This document shows, in pieces, positions 46,155-57,038 of a stretch of DNA of 64,000 nucleotides; the first letter of the stretch is position 1, and every line of letters starts with the position of its first letter. Source of the stretch: Paenibacillus sp. FSL H7-0737. GTDB lineage: Bacteria > Bacillota > Bacilli > Paenibacillales > Paenibacillaceae. Location of the stretch: positions 4,092,001-4,156,000 of the forward strand of contig NZ_CP009279.1 in assembly GCF_000758545.1 (NCBI RefSeq), written 5' to 3'. The notes beneath the pieces were generated by a model that saw only the letters and a list, made by a program, of their open reading frames with translations, did no database searches and was not told where the DNA came from. The position numbers and the translations under genes were made by a program.

Positions 46155-46314
46155 GACGACTTCCTCCCCGGTAGAAACGAATTTCAGGTTCGTTCCACAC
46201 GATTACAAAGACACTTTGTCCCAATCTATGAGACAAGGGAGGAATTTATGTCATGAACAGATACAAGACTAATAGATAGGAATGTTTGCTACAGTTTTCC
46301 AGCTTCGTTCATAT

Positions 46315-46354
46315 AAAAAAAGAGCCAGAACGCAAATCGCTTCTGTCTCTTTTA
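46315..46354 (-). terminator. terminator of pnp
   Basis: AAAAGAGACAGAA / TTCTGGCTCTTTT hairpin followed by a T run on the minus strand. Confidence 0.85.
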
Positions 46355-46401
46355 ATAATGAAATTAGATCCCTTTAGTAAAGGTTATTACTAAGATCAAT
46401 C

Positions 46402-48504
46402 TTACGCTTTAGCTCCAGTTTCCGAAGTCAACACTGCTTTACGAGACAGGTTAACCCGGCCTTGTGGATCGATCTCGGTAACTTTAACGGTAATGGTGTC
46501 ACCAATAGCAACAACATCTTCTACCTTAGCTACACGCTCAGTAGACAATTGGGAAATGTGTACCAATCCGTCTTTGCCCGGAATAAGTTCAACAAATGCA
46601 CCAAATTTCTCAATACGTCTAACTGTACCCACATAGATTTCTCCGACTTGTACTTCACGCACAAGACCTTCGATAATCGAACGAGCCTTTTGGATCATTT
46701 CTTCATCTGAAGAACCGATAAAGACACGGCCATCTTGTTCGATGTCGATTTTCACGCCGGTTTCTTCAATAATTTTATTGATAATCTTACCACCAGCACC
46801 GATAACATCACGGATTTTGTCCGGATTGATGTTGATAATAATGATTTTTGGAGCATATTTGGACAGATTAGGTCTTGGCGCAGAGATCGCTTCATTCATT
46901 TTGTCCAAGATGAACAGACGGCCTTCTTTAGCCTGCTGAAGTGCATCTTGAAGAATGTTGCGGTCGATACCGGCAATCTTAATGTCCATTTGAATAGCTG
47001 TAACACCTTCTGCTGTACCAGCTACCTTGAAGTCCATATCTCCGAGATGATCTTCCATACCTTGAATATCCGTCAGGATGGAGACATGATCTCCGTCTTT
47101 GATCAGACCCATTGCTACTCCGGCTACTGGTGCTTTGATTGGCACACCAGCGTCCATCATAGCCAGAATGCTGGCACAGATACTTGCCTGGGAGGTAGAA
47201 CCGTTAGATTCAATTGCTTCTGATACTAGACGAATCGTGTACGGGAATTCAGTTTCACTAGGAATTACCTTGGATAATGCACGTTCTCCAAGTGCTCCGT
47301 GACCGATTTCACGACGTCCTGGTGCTCTAAGCGGACGAGCTTCTCCTACGCTGAACGGAGGGAAGTTGTAATGGTGCATGAAACGTTTCGTTTCAGTAGG
47401 ATCGATTCCGTCGAGGATTTGTACATCACCTAGAGCTCCAAGGGTACAAACGCTAAGGATTTGTGTTTGTCCACGTGTGAACAGACCGGAACCATGTGTA
47501 CGCGGTAACAGGCTTGTATCACATTCAATCGGACGGATTTCATCAAGTTTACGTCCATCTGGACGAACCTTATCATGCGTGATTAGACGTCTTACTTCAT
47601 CCTTCACGATATCATGTAGGACTTCTTTAACATCTTTCAGAAGCTCCGGTGCTTCTATGTACTTCTCTACGAAATACGCAACCGCTTCATCATTAACGAC
47701 ATCAATCGCTTCCTGACGAGCATGTTTTTCAGCAATTTTAACGGCTTCCACCAGACGAGCTTCAGCAAATGCACGGACCTCAGTATTCACGTCAGCATTC
47801 ACTGCATGCAGCTTCACAGCCATTTTTTCTTTACCAGCCACTTTGACCAGTTCTTCAATGGTTGCAACGATCTTACGGATTTCATCATGACCGAACATAA
47901 TCGCTTCGAGCATCACATCTTCCGTCACTTCATTCGCTTCTGCTTCAACCATCATGATTGCTTCCTTCGTTCCAGCAACCACTACATAAATATCACTGAT
48001 TGCTTGCTGAGCCATATCCGGATTGATCACAAATTCTCCATTAATCCGACCTACAGCAACTCCGCCGATGGGTCCATCAAAAGGCACATCTGAAATACTA
48101 AGTGCAGCTGAAGTACCGATCATAGCAGCAATATCTGGTGCGCAGTCCTGATCCACACTCATTACCATGTTCAATACCTGAACATCGTTACGGAAACCTT
48201 CAGGGAACAGTGGTCTGATTGGTCGGTCAGTCAAACGGCTGGACAGAATCGCTTTCTCACTCGGTCTACCTTCCCGTTTAATAAATCCTCCCGGAATTTT
48301 ACCTACCGCATATAATCTTTCCTCATAGTTAACTGTAAGCGGGAAAAAATCCAGGTCCTTCGGCTCTTTCGAAGCCGTAACGGTACATAATACCGAAGTA
48401 TCCCCATAACGCACCATAACGGCTGCGTTTGCTTGTTTAGCTAGTCGGCCCGTTTCCAGCACAAGGCGTCTTCCGCCTAGCTGCATTTCTACACGTTTTT
48501 CCAT
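46402..48504 (-). CDS. pnp: polyribonucleotide nucleotidyltransferase (PNPase)
   Basis: 700 aa from the ATG at 48504 behind AAGGAGG; the frame continues open to 48591 through repeat sequence, which is not part of the gene. Two RNase PH domains (about 1-220 and 310-540, [17 protein letters not shown]), KH domain (about 550-615, [12 protein letters not shown]) and S1 domain (about 618-690). Phosphorolytic 3'-5' RNA degradation; major exonuclease of the degradosome. Confidence 0.97.
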   Translation of the reverse strand: MEKRVEMQLGGRRLVLETGRLAKQANAAVMVRYGDTSVLCTVTASKEPKDLDFFPLTVNYEERLYAVGKIPGGFIKREGRPSEKAILSSRLTDRPIRPLFPEGFRNDVQVLNMVMSVDQDCAPDIAAMIGTSAALSISDVPFDGPIGGVAVGRINGEFVINPDMAQQAISDIYVVVAGTKEAIMMVEAEANEVTEDVMLEAIMFGHDEIRKIVATIEELVKVAGKEKMAVKLHAVNADVNTEVRAFAEARLVEAVKIAEKHARQEAIDVVNDEAVAYFVEKYIEAPELLKDVKEVLHDIVKDEVRRLITHDKVRPDGRKLDEIRPIECDTSLLPRTHGSGLFTRGQTQILSVCTLGALGDVQILDGIDPTETKRFMHHYNFPPFSVGEARPLRAPGRREIGHGALGERALSKVIPSETEFPYTIRLVSEAIESNGSTSQASICASILAMMDAGVPIKAPVAGVAMGLIKDGDHVSILTDIQGMEDHLGDMDFKVAGTAEGVTAIQMDIKIAGIDRNILQDALQQAKEGRLFILDKMNEAISAPRPNLSKYAPKIIIININPDKIRDVIGAGGKIINKIIEETGVKIDIEQDGRVFIGSSDEEMIQKARSIIEGLVREVQVGEIYVGTVRRIEKFGAFVELIPGKDGLVHISQLSTERVAKVEDVVAIGDTITVKVTEIDPQGRVNLSRKAVLTSETGAKA

Positions 48505-48593
48505 AAATACCTCCTTGAATAGTAGTAGACCCGCAGTCAAATATTGCAGGTTCACATATCGATCTAATGAATCGGAAAGGCTTGTCCCCAAGC

Positions 48594-48691
48594 TAAAAAC
48601 GCCTTCGGCGTCCTTATAAGGACGGTAGCGTTTATGCGAGAATTATAAGGATAAAGTATAGCATGAAACATATACTTTCTTATAATTCAAG
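48594..48691 (+). repeat. two-module structured intergenic repeat (A-B)
   Basis: Module A (48594-48642): AAACGCC..GGCGTTT-type outer arms around GTCCT-TAT-AAGGAC, ending TTTATGCGAGAA. Module B (48643-48691): TATAAGGATAAAGTATA and TATACTTTCTTATA form a long hairpin. The same modules occur at 62108-62302. It lies between rpsO and pnp and partly inside the pnp leader. The rest of 48505-48896 holds only the hairpins listed separately. Confidence 0.75.
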
Positions 48692-48723
48692 GTATGTAGC
48701 CTGTTCTGTATACATATAAGAAG

Positions 48724-48763
48724 AAACGGCTAAGTCTTACAGATGATGTAAAGTGGCCGTTTT
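48724..48763 (-). terminator. hairpin between rpsO and pnp
   Basis: AAACGGC / GCCGTTT stem with T-rich sequence (TTTCTTCTT) following on the minus strand. Confidence 0.5.
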
Positions 48764-48811
48764 TACGAATAATCTCATCAGTCTTGCTATAAAGTTTTCC
48801 CTAAATTTTCA

Positions 48812-48882
48812 AAAAGCAACCCAGCTGTCCCGCTGTCGCTCCGAGAAGGACATACGGTATACAACCAGGCTGCTTTAAGGGT
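48812..48882 (-). terminator. probable terminator of rpsO
   Basis: AAGCAGCC / GGGTTGCTT stem around a long structured loop, followed by TTTTTG on the minus strand, 15 bases past rpsO. Confidence 0.55.
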
Positions 48883-48896
48883 TATCTTATGGAAAA

Positions 48897-49166
48897 TTAA
48901 CGACGCAATCCCAGTCTTTCGATCAGGGCGCTGTAACGTCTGATGTCTTTGTTTTTCAAATACGCCAGAAGTTTACGACGTTGTCCAACCATTTTCAACA
49001 ATCCGCGACGGGAGTGATGATCTTTCTTGTGCGTACGCAAGTGGTCAGTCAAATTAACGATGTTCTCCGTTAGGATAGCAACTTGCACCTCAGGGGATCC
49101 AGTATCGGATTCGTGAGTTTTGTGCTCGTCGATCAATTGATGTTTACGTTCTTGAGTTAATGCCAT
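48897..49166 (-). CDS. rpsO: 30S ribosomal protein S15
   Basis: 89 aa, exact S15 length, from the ATG at 49166 behind GAAGGAGGTG. Binds 16S rRNA in the platform (HDLGxxxV-type residues appear as [13 protein letters not shown] and [18 protein letters not shown]). Preceded by its own promoter and a leader of about 100 bases that could serve autoregulation. Confidence 0.98.
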   Translation of the reverse strand: MALTQERKHQLIDEHKTHESDTGSPEVQVAILTENIVNLTDHLRTHKKDHHSRRGLLKMVGQRRKLLAYLKNKDIRRYSALIERLGLRR

Positions 49167-49268
49167 CCTGTTCACCTCCTTCAATATAATCGCCATTAGC
49201 CTCGTCACCGTCGGTGAGAACGTGCAACCAAGCTAAGGTTATGGTGCTGTAAGCCAGCAACGTTTATT

Positions 49269-49297
49269 AGTATAGCATCTCCATTAACAAAAGTAAA
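49269..49297 (-). promoter_or_regulatory. sigma-A promoter of rpsO
   Basis: Minus strand: -35 TTTACT (49297-49292), 17-base spacer, -10 TATACT (49274-49269). Confidence 0.65.
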
Positions 49298-49314
49298 CGG
49301 CTTGTCCGGGATGA

Positions 49315-50262
49315 CTATAGATTATAACCCAAAATCTTCTTCGCGGTTTCTGCATCCTCACCGATTTGAGTAATCAATGCACCAATGGATTCGAATTTTC
49401 GTTCAGGACGAATGTAAGATACTAACTCCACCTTAAGCTCTTGATCATACAAATCACCTTCGAAGTCAAACAGATGGACCTCAAAGCTTGGCGTCAATAC
49501 ACCCTCATGAAAGGTAGGTTTAACGCCCACATTCATGACCCCGTACAAAACTTTATCCTTATAAAAGACTCGGACCGCATATACACCTTTAGTCGGAATG
49601 ACAAAATGAGCACTGAGCTTCAAATTCGCCGTTGGAAAACCAATGGTGCGACCTCTCTTCTCACCATGACCCACTTCACCACGCAGATAGTAGCAACGTC
49701 CGAACCAGGAGTTTGCCAGCTCTAAATCCCCGTTTTGGAGACTTTTACGAATGCCGGAGCTGCTGACCTTCTCACCATCTAGCAGAAAAGGGGGAGCAAC
49801 CTCTACATTCATAACACCTTCACCCAGCTTGCGAAGCATTTCAACGTCGCCTTCACCTTGATAACCAAAACGAAAGTCAAAGCCGACAACTGCAGTTACA
49901 ATATGTAGCGGCAAAAGCATAACAGAGACAAAATTCTGTGGACTTACACGGGAAAGCTGCTCGTTAAATTCAATAACATATAAGATATCGACACCCAAAC
50001 TAGCAAGAATCTCCTGCTTTTCTACGGGTGGCGTCAAATACCCTTCATAATCACCCTTACCCATAACATCTTTAGGATGTGGATGAAATGTAAGGACTGC
50101 GGCCGGCACACCTTGTTTACGGGCTAGGGCCACAGCGGATGTAATGACGCTAGCATGTCCACGATGCAATCCGTCAAACTGCCCTAGAGCAGCCACTTGA
50201 GGCTGAGCCCACTCTGCAGCAGTCTCCGGAGACATCGGATAAGTTAACGTTACGGTTCTCAC
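49315..50262 (-). CDS. ribF: bifunctional riboflavin kinase/FAD synthetase
   Basis: 315 aa from GTG 50262 behind AGGTGAG. N-terminal FAD-synthetase (nucleotidyltransferase) half with GQFDGLHRGH near 27-36 and a SSSGIRKSL loop near 155. C-terminal riboflavin kinase half with GRTIGFPTANL near 200. Converts riboflavin to FMN and FAD. Same neighbours (truB, rpsO) as B. subtilis ribC. Confidence 0.96.
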   Translation of the reverse strand: MRTVTLTYPMSPETAAEWAQPQVAALGQFDGLHRGHASVITSAVALARKQGVPAAVLTFHPHPKDVMGKGDYEGYLTPPVEKQEILASLGVDILYVIEFNEQLSRVSPQNFVSVMLLPLHIVTAVVGFDFRFGYQGEGDVEMLRKLGEGVMNVEVAPPFLLDGEKVSSSGIRKSLQNGDLELANSWFGRCYYLRGEVGHGEKRGRTIGFPTANLKLSAHFVIPTKGVYAVRVFYKDKVLYGVMNVGVKPTFHEGVLTPSFEVHLFDFEGDLYDQELKVELVSYIRPERKFESIGALITQIGEDAETAKKILGYNL

Positions 50263-50299
50263 GCTGTTTCTCACCTACAATTCACTTGGTAAAATTGAT

Positions 50300-51214
50300 T
50301 TAAGCTTGTGCAAATACCTTCACTGGAGCAATTGCACCTGTATCTTCCAATTCATAAATGCCAAGAAATCCACCTTGAAGATCGTATAGCCGAAATTGAC
50401 TGTTCGTCTTCACCTCTGGAGCTATAAATCGTGAGGACAAACGCTGCCCCTGCAAAGCTGCCTTCTTTTTCTCATCCATTACAGTGTGCTTTGGCATATG
50501 AGAAATGGCTTCGTCTGCAGCGATTAAATGATCTTCCAATGTTCCGGCTTCCTTGTGAGTCGCAATATCCTCTAGCGTAAGACAATGACTGGCTGAAATC
50601 CCTGCCGACATCGTTCTCTCTAGTTTCACCATCACACCCGGCAGTCCAAGTGCTCGTCCGATATCGACACAGAGCGTACGAATGTACGTCCCCTTAGAGC
50701 AAAGCACCCGGAATGTGATATCGGGATGATTGCCTTCCCAAGTCATATCCGTCATTTCAATTTCATAAATCTCTACTTCACGGCTTTTACGTTCAACGGT
50801 TTTACCTTCTCTTGCTAACTCATAAAGACGTTTGCCGTCAACTTTAACCGCAGAATACATCGGTGGAACCTGAGAAATAACCCCTTTAAATGAAGCGAGC
50901 ACTGATAGAATCTCTTCTTCAGTTACATGCACCTCATCTACAGTTTCTATAATAGTCCCAGTTAAGTCCTCAGTATCACTGGACATCCCTAGTCTCAGTG
51001 TTGCCACATATTCTTTGGGCAACTCCTGAATATACTCCACGACACGAGTAGCACGGCCCAGACAAAGTGGCAGCACACCTGTTACCTGTGGATCAAGCGT
51101 TCCCGTATGTCCGATCCGTTTCATGCCGAGAATACGACGTGCCTTGGCCACAACATCATGTGAAGTGAAGCCGGCCGGCTTGTAAACCGCCAGTACACCT
51201 TCTAATTCACTCAT
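50300..51214 (-). CDS. truB: tRNA pseudouridine(55) synthase
   Basis: 304 aa. Modifies U55 in the T loop of tRNAs. Catalytic Asp41 in GHTGTLDPQVTGVLP; KPAGFTSHD at the start; KGTYIRTLCVDIG near 180; C-terminal PUA-like part. ATG overlaps the nrnA stop by four bases. Confidence 0.97.
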   Translation of the reverse strand: MSELEGVLAVYKPAGFTSHDVVAKARRILGMKRIGHTGTLDPQVTGVLPLCLGRATRVVEYIQELPKEYVATLRLGMSSDTEDLTGTIIETVDEVHVTEEEILSVLASFKGVISQVPPMYSAVKVDGKRLYELAREGKTVERKSREVEIYEIEMTDMTWEGNHPDITFRVLCSKGTYIRTLCVDIGRALGLPGVMVKLERTMSAGISASHCLTLEDIATHKEAGTLEDHLIAADEAISHMPKHTVMDEKKKAALQGQRLSSRFIAPEVKTNSQFRLYDLQGGFLGIYELEDTGAIAPVKVFAQA

Positions 51215-52188
51215 AAATGACGTCTTACCTCCTCAAGCACCTGCGATATTGCCGTTTCGAGTGTAGCTTCTATACGCGCGCCTGCAGCACGGGTATGACC
51301 GCCACCTCCAAACGTTTGCGCTAGATCAGCCACGTCCACCTTACCAGCAGAACGCAAACTAACTTTAACCGCATGTTCATGAATGACTTTGAACAAAATC
51401 CCTACCTCCACACCTCGAATATTGCGAGGGTAGTTCACGAGACCTTCTAAATCTTCATTAGCAGCAGCACATTCAATCATATCCTCCGGTGTAACATAGA
51501 GCCAGGCAATATCCCCTTCGGGTGATAATTGAAGAGTATTTAACGCTTTATTTAAAATTTTAATCTGCGGCAATGTCATTTCTTCAAGTAATGTCTCAGC
51601 CAGTTCAGGACCGTTAACGCCATAAGAAAGCAGTTCAGATACGGCTGCCATTACTTTTGGTGATGTGTTGGTATATCGAAATCCACCAGTATCTGTCAAA
51701 AGACCTGTGTATAAAGCTGTGGCGATATCAATGTCCCATTCAATATCGAACGTCTTCAGCAGATCGAACAAAATTTCCGCAGTCGCAGCAGCATCCGGTT
51801 TGATTAAATTCACAAGTCCATAACCGTTGTTAGTGGGATGATGGTCAATGTTCAGGATTAGAGCATCCTTCGCAAAATAGCGATGAGTCAGTCCTACTCG
51901 CTGAAAATCAGCACAATCCACACAGATCACATTGCTGTATTGACGGGGCGGCTCACTAGAGGCCATATTGATGATTTCATCCGAATGCCATAAATATTCC
52001 ATCCGCTTCGGTATCGGTCCTTCATTCAGCATAGTGTATTTTTTGCCCAGACATGAGAGAAGCCAGCCCACCGCTAGGGTGGAGCTGACTGCATCTCCGT
52101 CCGGCTGAACATGCGACACTACAAGGTAATCGTCGTGTTCCAGCAGAAACTCACGGGTCTGCTGGAGACTTTGTTCATAGCTCTGCAT
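51211..52188 (-). CDS. nrnA: DHH-family bifunctional oligoribonuclease/pAp phosphatase
   Basis: 325 aa. DHH phosphoesterase: His26, Asp30, Asp32 (SHVQPDGDA), Asp91 (VDCAD), DHH at 115-117, and a DHHA1 RNA-binding domain ending GGGGHTRAAGA. Degrades nano-RNAs and pAp. It stands between rbfA and truB, where B. subtilis has nothing comparable. ATG behind AAAGGAG. Confidence 0.94.
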   Translation of the reverse strand: MQSYEQSLQQTREFLLEHDDYLVVSHVQPDGDAVSSTLAVGWLLSCLGKKYTMLNEGPIPKRMEYLWHSDEIINMASSEPPRQYSNVICVDCADFQRVGLTHRYFAKDALILNIDHHPTNNGYGLVNLIKPDAAATAEILFDLLKTFDIEWDIDIATALYTGLLTDTGGFRYTNTSPKVMAAVSELLSYGVNGPELAETLLEEMTLPQIKILNKALNTLQLSPEGDIAWLYVTPEDMIECAAANEDLEGLVNYPRNIRGVEVGILFKVIHEHAVKVSLRSAGKVDVADLAQTFGGGGHTRAAGARIEATLETAISQVLEEVRRHL

Positions 52189-52211
52189 TCGCCGTCTCCT
52201 TTATAAAGGTT

Positions 52212-52240
52212 GTTCAAAATAGCCTTGAGCTATTTTGAAC
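52212..52240 (-). other. perfect 12-bp hairpin between rbfA and nrnA
   Basis: GTTCAAAATAGC-TCAAG-GCTATTTTGAAC with no T run, 24 bases ahead of nrnA. Candidate RNA processing or stability element within the operon. Confidence 0.6.
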
Positions 52241-52258
52241 TCCTTTTAGTACCTATTT

Positions 52259-52606
52259 CTAATCGTTCTTATGAAGCTCTCCAAGAAGTTTCTCAATGTG
52301 ACTGCCATAAGCGACAGATTCATCGATCTTGAAGATCAGTTCCGGTGTATGCCGAAGGCGTATCGCCTTGCCAAGCTCGGAGCGAAGAAAACCATTAGCT
52401 TTCTCAATCGCTTTAAGGGAGCCTGACTTCTGCTCTTCATCCCCGAACACGCTTAGGTATACTTTCGCTTGCGACAGATCGTTAGTCACGTCTACGCCAG
52501 TTACAGTTACAAAACCGATTCGAGGATCTTTCAGTCCGCTTTGGATAAGTTGACTAAGCTCTTTCTTGATCTGCTCGCCCACTCGTCCTGCTCTAATTTT
52601 AGACAT
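52259..52606 (-). CDS. rbfA: 30S ribosome-binding factor A
   Basis: 115 aa KH-like fold, late 16S rRNA maturation factor ([39 protein letters not shown]). Eighteen bases after infB. The ylxP gene usually found between them in B. subtilis is missing here. Confidence 0.96.
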   Translation of the reverse strand: MSKIRAGRVGEQIKKELSQLIQSGLKDPRIGFVTVTGVDVTNDLSQAKVYLSVFGDEEQKSGSLKAIEKANGFLRSELGKAIRLRHTPELIFKIDESVAYGSHIEKLLGELHKND

Positions 52607-52624
52607 CTATATTCACCTCTTCGC

Positions 52625-55270
52625 TTAGCGCTCTACAGTTTCCATAAGAAACGCTTCGATAATGTCGCCCTCTTGGACGTCATTATAGCGTTCCAAAGTT
52701 ATGCCGCATTCATAACCTTGCGCCACTTCTTTGGCATCATCTTTAAAGCGTTTCAAGGTATCAACTTTACCTGTAAATACAACGATTCCGCTACGGATCA
52801 AGCGCATTTCAGCATTACGGGTAATTTTACCATCAATTACCATACAACCTGCAATGGTACCCACTTTACTGATTTTGAAGACGCTACGTACTTCAGCGTG
52901 ACCGATAACGTTCTCTTTGTAGATAGGATCAAGCATACCCTTCATTGCACTTTCGATTTCCTCGATTACATTGTAGATGATGTTATGGAGACGAACATCT
53001 ACTTTTTCTTGTTCAGCAGCTGCCTTGGTCTGAGCGTCCGGACGAACGTTAAAGCCAATAACAATAGCATTAGATGCTGCTGCAAGTGTAATATCGGATT
53101 CCGTAATGGCACCAGCACCGCTGTGAATGATCTTCACGCGGACGCCTTCCACTTCGATCTTAGCCAAGGAACCTTTAAGTGCCTCGACTGAACCTTGTAC
53201 GTCAGCTTTAATGATAACGTTAAGGTCTTTGATCTCGCCGTCTTTAATGTGCTGGAACAAATCATCCAATGTTACACGGGTGTTCGTATTCAGCTCAGAT
53301 TGACGTTGGGATGTGGAACGTCTATCAGCAATCGCACGGGCTTTACGCTCGTCTTCGAAAGCCATAAACGGATCGCCAGCTTGTGGTACCTCAGTCAAAC
53401 CAGTAATTTCTACTGGAGTGGAAGGTCCAGCTTCCTTGATCTTACGTCCTTTATCATTAACCATCGCACGTACACGTCCGAAGCAGTTACCTGCTACGAA
53501 AGCATCGCCGACTTTCAATGTACCGTTCTGTACCAGAACACGTGCAACTGGTCCACGATTCTTATCAAGCTCAGCTTCTATAACCGTACCGCGTGCCCGT
53601 TTGTCAGGGTTCGCTTTGTACTCATTTACTTCAGCAACGAGCAGAATCATTTCCAGCAGTTCTTCCAAGTTAATACGTTGTTTTGCAGAAAGGTTAACGA
53701 AGATGGTATCTCCGCCCCACTCTTCAGGAACGAGTTCATAGCTTGTAAGCTCTTGCTTCACTTTGTCAGGATCTGCACCCGGCTTGTCGATTTTATTAAC
53801 AGCGACAATAATCGGAAGTCCAGCAGCCTTAGCATGTGCAATAGCTTCAACGGTCTGAGGCATAACACCGTCATCAGCAGCAACTACGATAATAGTCATA
53901 TCTGTTACCTGTGCACCACGAGCACGCATAGCAGTAAATGCTTCGTGACCAGGTGTATCTAGGAACGTGATTTTCTTCTGGTTGATTTCAACTTGATAAG
54001 CACCGATATGCTGTGTGATTCCGCCTGCTTCGCCTAGAGATACACTCGTCGAACGAATGGCATCCAGCAAAGTAGTTTTACCGTGGTCAACGTGACCCAT
54101 GATCGTAACTACTGGAGGACGTGACTGAAGTTCTTCTTCAGCATCATTCTCTTCCACAGTTTCAAAGCTATCCTCATCAACAGGAATCTTCACTTCTACT
54201 TCTACGCCGAATTCAGCAGCGAGTAGCAGGATGGTGTCGATATCCAGCTCTTGGTTGATGGTTGCCATAACACCCATAGAGATAAGCTTCTTAATTACTT
54301 CAGAAGCGTCTTTGTGAAGCAATTTTGCTGTTTCACCAACAGTCATGCTACCACGAACGATAATCTTCTTAGGTGTGTTATCGATCTTCTCACGGTGAAC
54401 CATTGGCTGATTCTTGCCGCGGCCATTCTTACCACCACGACCGCGGTAGTTACCGCCTTTGCCATCATCAAACCGTCTATTGTTCGTATTTGGTCTACCA
54501 CCAGTTGTGTTCTTCTTAGGACCTCTGTCGTCACCGCGTGTGAAGCCACCGCCAGTGCCAGATTGACCTTGTGGGCGGCTGTCAGTGCGAGGTGCACTGC
54601 TTTGTCCTTGCGGACGGCTGCCAGTATTGCTTCCTTGTGGACGGCTACCACCGGTATTACTACCTTGCGGACGGCTGCCACCAGTGCTGCTGCCTTGCGG
54701 ACGGCTACCACCGGTACTGCTACCTTGTGGACGGCTGCCAGTATTACTTCCTTGCGGACGGCTGCCACCAGTGTTGCTACCTTGTGGACGATTGCCGCCT
54801 GTGCTACTTCCTTGCGGACGGCTTCCGCTAGTACTGTTAGTACGTGGAGCTCCGCTTTGTTGCGGACGTGCATTCTGCGTTGAACCTGTTGTTGTTCTGC
54901 GGGAATCTTGTCCGCTTTGGGGCCTTGGGGACGTCGTCGATTGGTTGTTGTTTTGGTTACTGTTCATACCTACCTGCTTTTCCTGTTGATTTTTGTTGGC
55001 ATTCTGAGCACTTTGGGGTTCGGCAGTTACCGCACCGGTTGTCACCGGACGGCTGCTAGAGCTGGTATCCCGTTTGGCTGCAGCGTTCGACTTGATATCC
55101 TTGAAGAATTGCTCTACTTTGTTCACGGAACCGTTCTCCATGACACTCATATGATTATTCACAGGGACATTCAAACGCTTCAGAATTGTAATAATTTCTT
55201 TACTGCTCATGTTTAGTGACTTGGCGTATTCGTACACGCGCAATTTATCTTTGTTCTCTTCTTTAGTCAA
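52625..55270 (-). CDS. infB: translation initiation factor IF-2
   Basis: 881 aa from TTG 55270, behind GGAGGTGGA (the GTG at 55279 lies inside the ribosome site). N-terminal IF2_N (about 8-55), a long low-complexity region (about 70-290) including Gly-Ser-Arg-Pro-Gln repeats, a second IF2_N-like segment, then the G domain with [11 protein letters not shown] (near 391), DTPGHEAF and NKIDK, and C-terminal domains. Brings initiator tRNA to the 30S subunit. Confidence 0.97.
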   Translation of the reverse strand: MTKEENKDKLRVYEYAKSLNMSSKEIITILKRLNVPVNNHMSVMENGSVNKVEQFFKDIKSNAAAKRDTSSSSRPVTTGAVTAEPQSAQNANKNQQEKQVGMNSNQNNNQSTTSPRPQSGQDSRRTTTGSTQNARPQQSGAPRTNSTSGSRPQGSSTGGNRPQGSNTGGSRPQGSNTGSRPQGSSTGGSRPQGSSTGGSRPQGSNTGGSRPQGSNTGSRPQGQSSAPRTDSRPQGQSGTGGGFTRGDDRGPKKNTTGGRPNTNNRRFDDGKGGNYRGRGGKNGRGKNQPMVHREKIDNTPKKIIVRGSMTVGETAKLLHKDASEVIKKLISMGVMATINQELDIDTILLLAAEFGVEVEVKIPVDEDSFETVEENDAEEELQSRPPVVTIMGHVDHGKTTLLDAIRSTSVSLGEAGGITQHIGAYQVEINQKKITFLDTPGHEAFTAMRARGAQVTDMTIIVVAADDGVMPQTVEAIAHAKAAGLPIIVAVNKIDKPGADPDKVKQELTSYELVPEEWGGDTIFVNLSAKQRINLEELLEMILLVAEVNEYKANPDKRARGTVIEAELDKNRGPVARVLVQNGTLKVGDAFVAGNCFGRVRAMVNDKGRKIKEAGPSTPVEITGLTEVPQAGDPFMAFEDERKARAIADRRSTSQRQSELNTNTRVTLDDLFQHIKDGEIKDLNVIIKADVQGSVEALKGSLAKIEVEGVRVKIIHSGAGAITESDITLAAASNAIVIGFNVRPDAQTKAAAEQEKVDVRLHNIIYNVIEEIESAMKGMLDPIYKENVIGHAEVRSVFKISKVGTIAGCMVIDGKITRNAEMRLIRSGIVVFTGKVDTLKRFKDDAKEVAQGYECGITLERYNDVQEGDIIEAFLMETVER
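54590..54835. repeat. in-frame tandem repeats in infB
   Basis: Units of 27-30 bases (minus-strand GGCAGCCGTCCGCAAGG and variants) encode nine or so copies of G-S-x-P-Q-G-S-x-T-G. Same-codon variation between units suggests expansion and contraction by recombination. This is a coding repeat, not CRISPR. Confidence 0.85.
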
Positions 55271-55586
55271 TAAATCCACCTCCGACAGTATCTCCGAGTT
55301 GCTTGGAGATCATTTCCGCGAATCCTTTATCCGTAATGGCCAGTACTACACGCTGGTCTTTACCAATACTTGCACCGAGGCTGTCTCGGTGAAATGCGAT
55401 TACTAGTGGAATATCGTAGGTTCCGCATTTATCACGGAACTTTTTTTGGGTATTATCTGAAGCGTCACCTGCCAGAACGACCAGCTTCGCCTCTGAAGAC
55501 CGTACAGCTTTGAGTACAGCCTCATCGCCGGTGACTATCTTGCCTGCTCTCATGGCAAGCCCTAAATAAGAAAGCGCCTTACTCAT
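55263..55586 (-). CDS. ylxQ: L7Ae-family RNA-binding protein YlxQ
   Basis: 107 aa L7Ae/L30e-like kink-turn binder ([37 protein letters not shown]). ATG at 55586 behind AGTGAGG. Overlaps both ylxR and infB by eight bases, so translation of the three is coupled. Confidence 0.93.
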   Translation of the reverse strand: MSKALSYLGLAMRAGKIVTGDEAVLKAVRSSEAKLVVLAGDASDNTQKKFRDKCGTYDIPLVIAFHRDSLGASIGKDQRVVLAITDKGFAEMISKQLGDTVGGGFID

Positions 55587-55887
55587 TATCCTCACTATCC
55601 TTTGCTGCTAGAAACTGCTCTTCCACGGAAGTAAACTCCCGGGCAAGCTGGTCATAGATTTCAGGACTCACTTGACATTTCAAAGCGCGGTCAAGTGCTT
55701 TATTCTTCTGTGCCAGCTTAAAGCATTCAAGCTTGCCGCATATGTAAGCACCACGGCCTGACTTCTTTCCTGTCAGATCAATCAGTACTTCACCCTCGGG
55801 CGTTCTAACCACTCGAATCAGCTCTTTTTTCGGCATCATCTCCTGGGTAGCAACGCATTTGCGCAGCGGCACCTTTCTTTGTTTCAT
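55579..55887 (-). CDS. ylxR: YlxR (RnpM-type) RNA-binding protein
   Basis: 102 aa. RKCVATQEMMPKKELIRVV and KSGRGAYICGKLECFKLA are the conserved DUF448 signature. In B. subtilis YlxR (RnpM) binds RNase P RNA and modulates it. ATG at 55887 behind GGGAGG. Confidence 0.93.
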   Translation of the reverse strand: MKQRKVPLRKCVATQEMMPKKELIRVVRTPEGEVLIDLTGKKSGRGAYICGKLECFKLAQKNKALDRALKCQVSPEIYDQLAREFTSVEEQFLAAKDSEDNE

Positions 55888-55914
55888 ACATACGCCTCCC
55901 GTCAAGCAGGTTAA

Positions 55915-57012
55915 TTAATCAATGGAGACGGAATCCTGATGCATTTCATCAATAGAAGTTCTCGGTCTACCGTATTCCTGCTCCGCTTGACTTTCACTCT
56001 TGATATCAATTTTCCAGCCGGTAAGCTTAGCGGCAAGACGTGCATTTTGCCCTTTAATACCGATAGCCAGTGATAATTGATAATCAGGAACGATCACCCG
56101 TGCCATTTTCTCTGCTTCAAAGACTTGAACTTCAAGCACCTTAGAAGGGCTGAGTGCATTAGCGACATACTCCTGCACCAGATCAGAGTAACGGACGATA
56201 TCGATCTTCTCGCCACGAAGCTCAGTAACGATGGTTTGAACGCGTGTTCCTCTTGGGCCTACGCAAGAACCAACTGGATCCACTTCCGGATTGCGGGAAT
56301 ACACAGCAATCTTCGAACGGAAGCCAGCTTCGCGAGCTACGGAACGAATTTCAACTACACCATCAAAGATTTCCGGAACTTCTAGTTCGAACAGACGCTT
56401 CAGCAATCCGGGATGACTGCGGGACAGCATAATTTGCGGTCCTTTGGTGGTGTTCTCAACTTTAGTGATATAAGCCTTGATACGCTCGCTTTGTTTAAAC
56501 TTCTCACCTGGCATCAATTCGCTAAGCGGCAAGACCGCTTCGATTTTACCAAGATCAATGTAAATGTTCCGCATATCTTGACGTTGTACAAGTCCTGTTA
56601 CAATATCATCTTCTTTGTCAATAAAGGCATTATAGATGAGTCCACGCTCTGCTTCGCGAATCCGTTGTGTTACAACCTGCTTTGCAGTCTGTGCAGCAAT
56701 ACGCCCGAAATCACGTGGTGTTACTTCAAGCTCAGCAATGTCTTCAAGCTGGAAATGCGGGTTAATTTCTCTGGCTGCCGGCAATGAGATTTCAGTCCTT
56801 GTATCCAGGACCTCTTCAACAATTAGCTTGCGGGCAAACACTTTAATGACACCTGTGTTGCGGTTCATGTCAACACGCACGTTCTGTGCTGCATTGAAAT
56901 TACGTTTATAACTAGAGATCAGCGCCGCTTCGATCGCTTCGAACAGCACATCTTTACTGATGCCTCTCTCCCTTTCCAGCTCATTCATTGCTTCAATAAA
57001 CTCCATACTCAT
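55915..57012 (-). CDS. nusA: transcription termination/antitermination protein NusA
   Basis: 365 aa: RNA-polymerase-binding N-terminal domain (1-125), S1 (about 135-200), KH1 and KH2 (about 205-350, DPVGSCVGPRGTRVQTIV and GIKGQNARLAAKLTGW). Short Firmicutes form without acidic repeats. ATG behind a G-rich site (AAAGGGGGG). Cotranscribed with rimP; a candidate NusA-dependent attenuator lies in the operon leader. Confidence 0.97.
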   Translation of the reverse strand: MSMEFIEAMNELERERGISKDVLFEAIEAALISSYKRNFNAAQNVRVDMNRNTGVIKVFARKLIVEEVLDTRTEISLPAAREINPHFQLEDIAELEVTPRDFGRIAAQTAKQVVTQRIREAERGLIYNAFIDKEDDIVTGLVQRQDMRNIYIDLGKIEAVLPLSELMPGEKFKQSERIKAYITKVENTTKGPQIMLSRSHPGLLKRLFELEVPEIFDGVVEIRSVAREAGFRSKIAVYSRNPEVDPVGSCVGPRGTRVQTIVTELRGEKIDIVRYSDLVQEYVANALSPSKVLEVQVFEAEKMARVIVPDYQLSLAIGIKGQNARLAAKLTGWKIDIKSESQAEQEYGRPRTSIDEMHQDSVSID

Positions 57013-57038
57013 GAATTTCCGGCCCCCCTTTCAAGACG

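Noticed and set aside
48505..48591. N-terminal extension of pnp
   Set aside because: Open frame only; the AAGGAGG site at about 48515 and PNPase alignment place the start at 48504.
53195..53962. 255-codon plus-strand frame
   Set aside because: Antisense to the infB GTPase core; composition typical of a shadow frame.
54585..54989. Periodic repeats that look like a CRISPR array
   Set aside because: Units are in frame, degenerate and encode Gly/Ser/Arg/Pro/Gln repeats of IF-2; there are no unique spacers and no cas genes.
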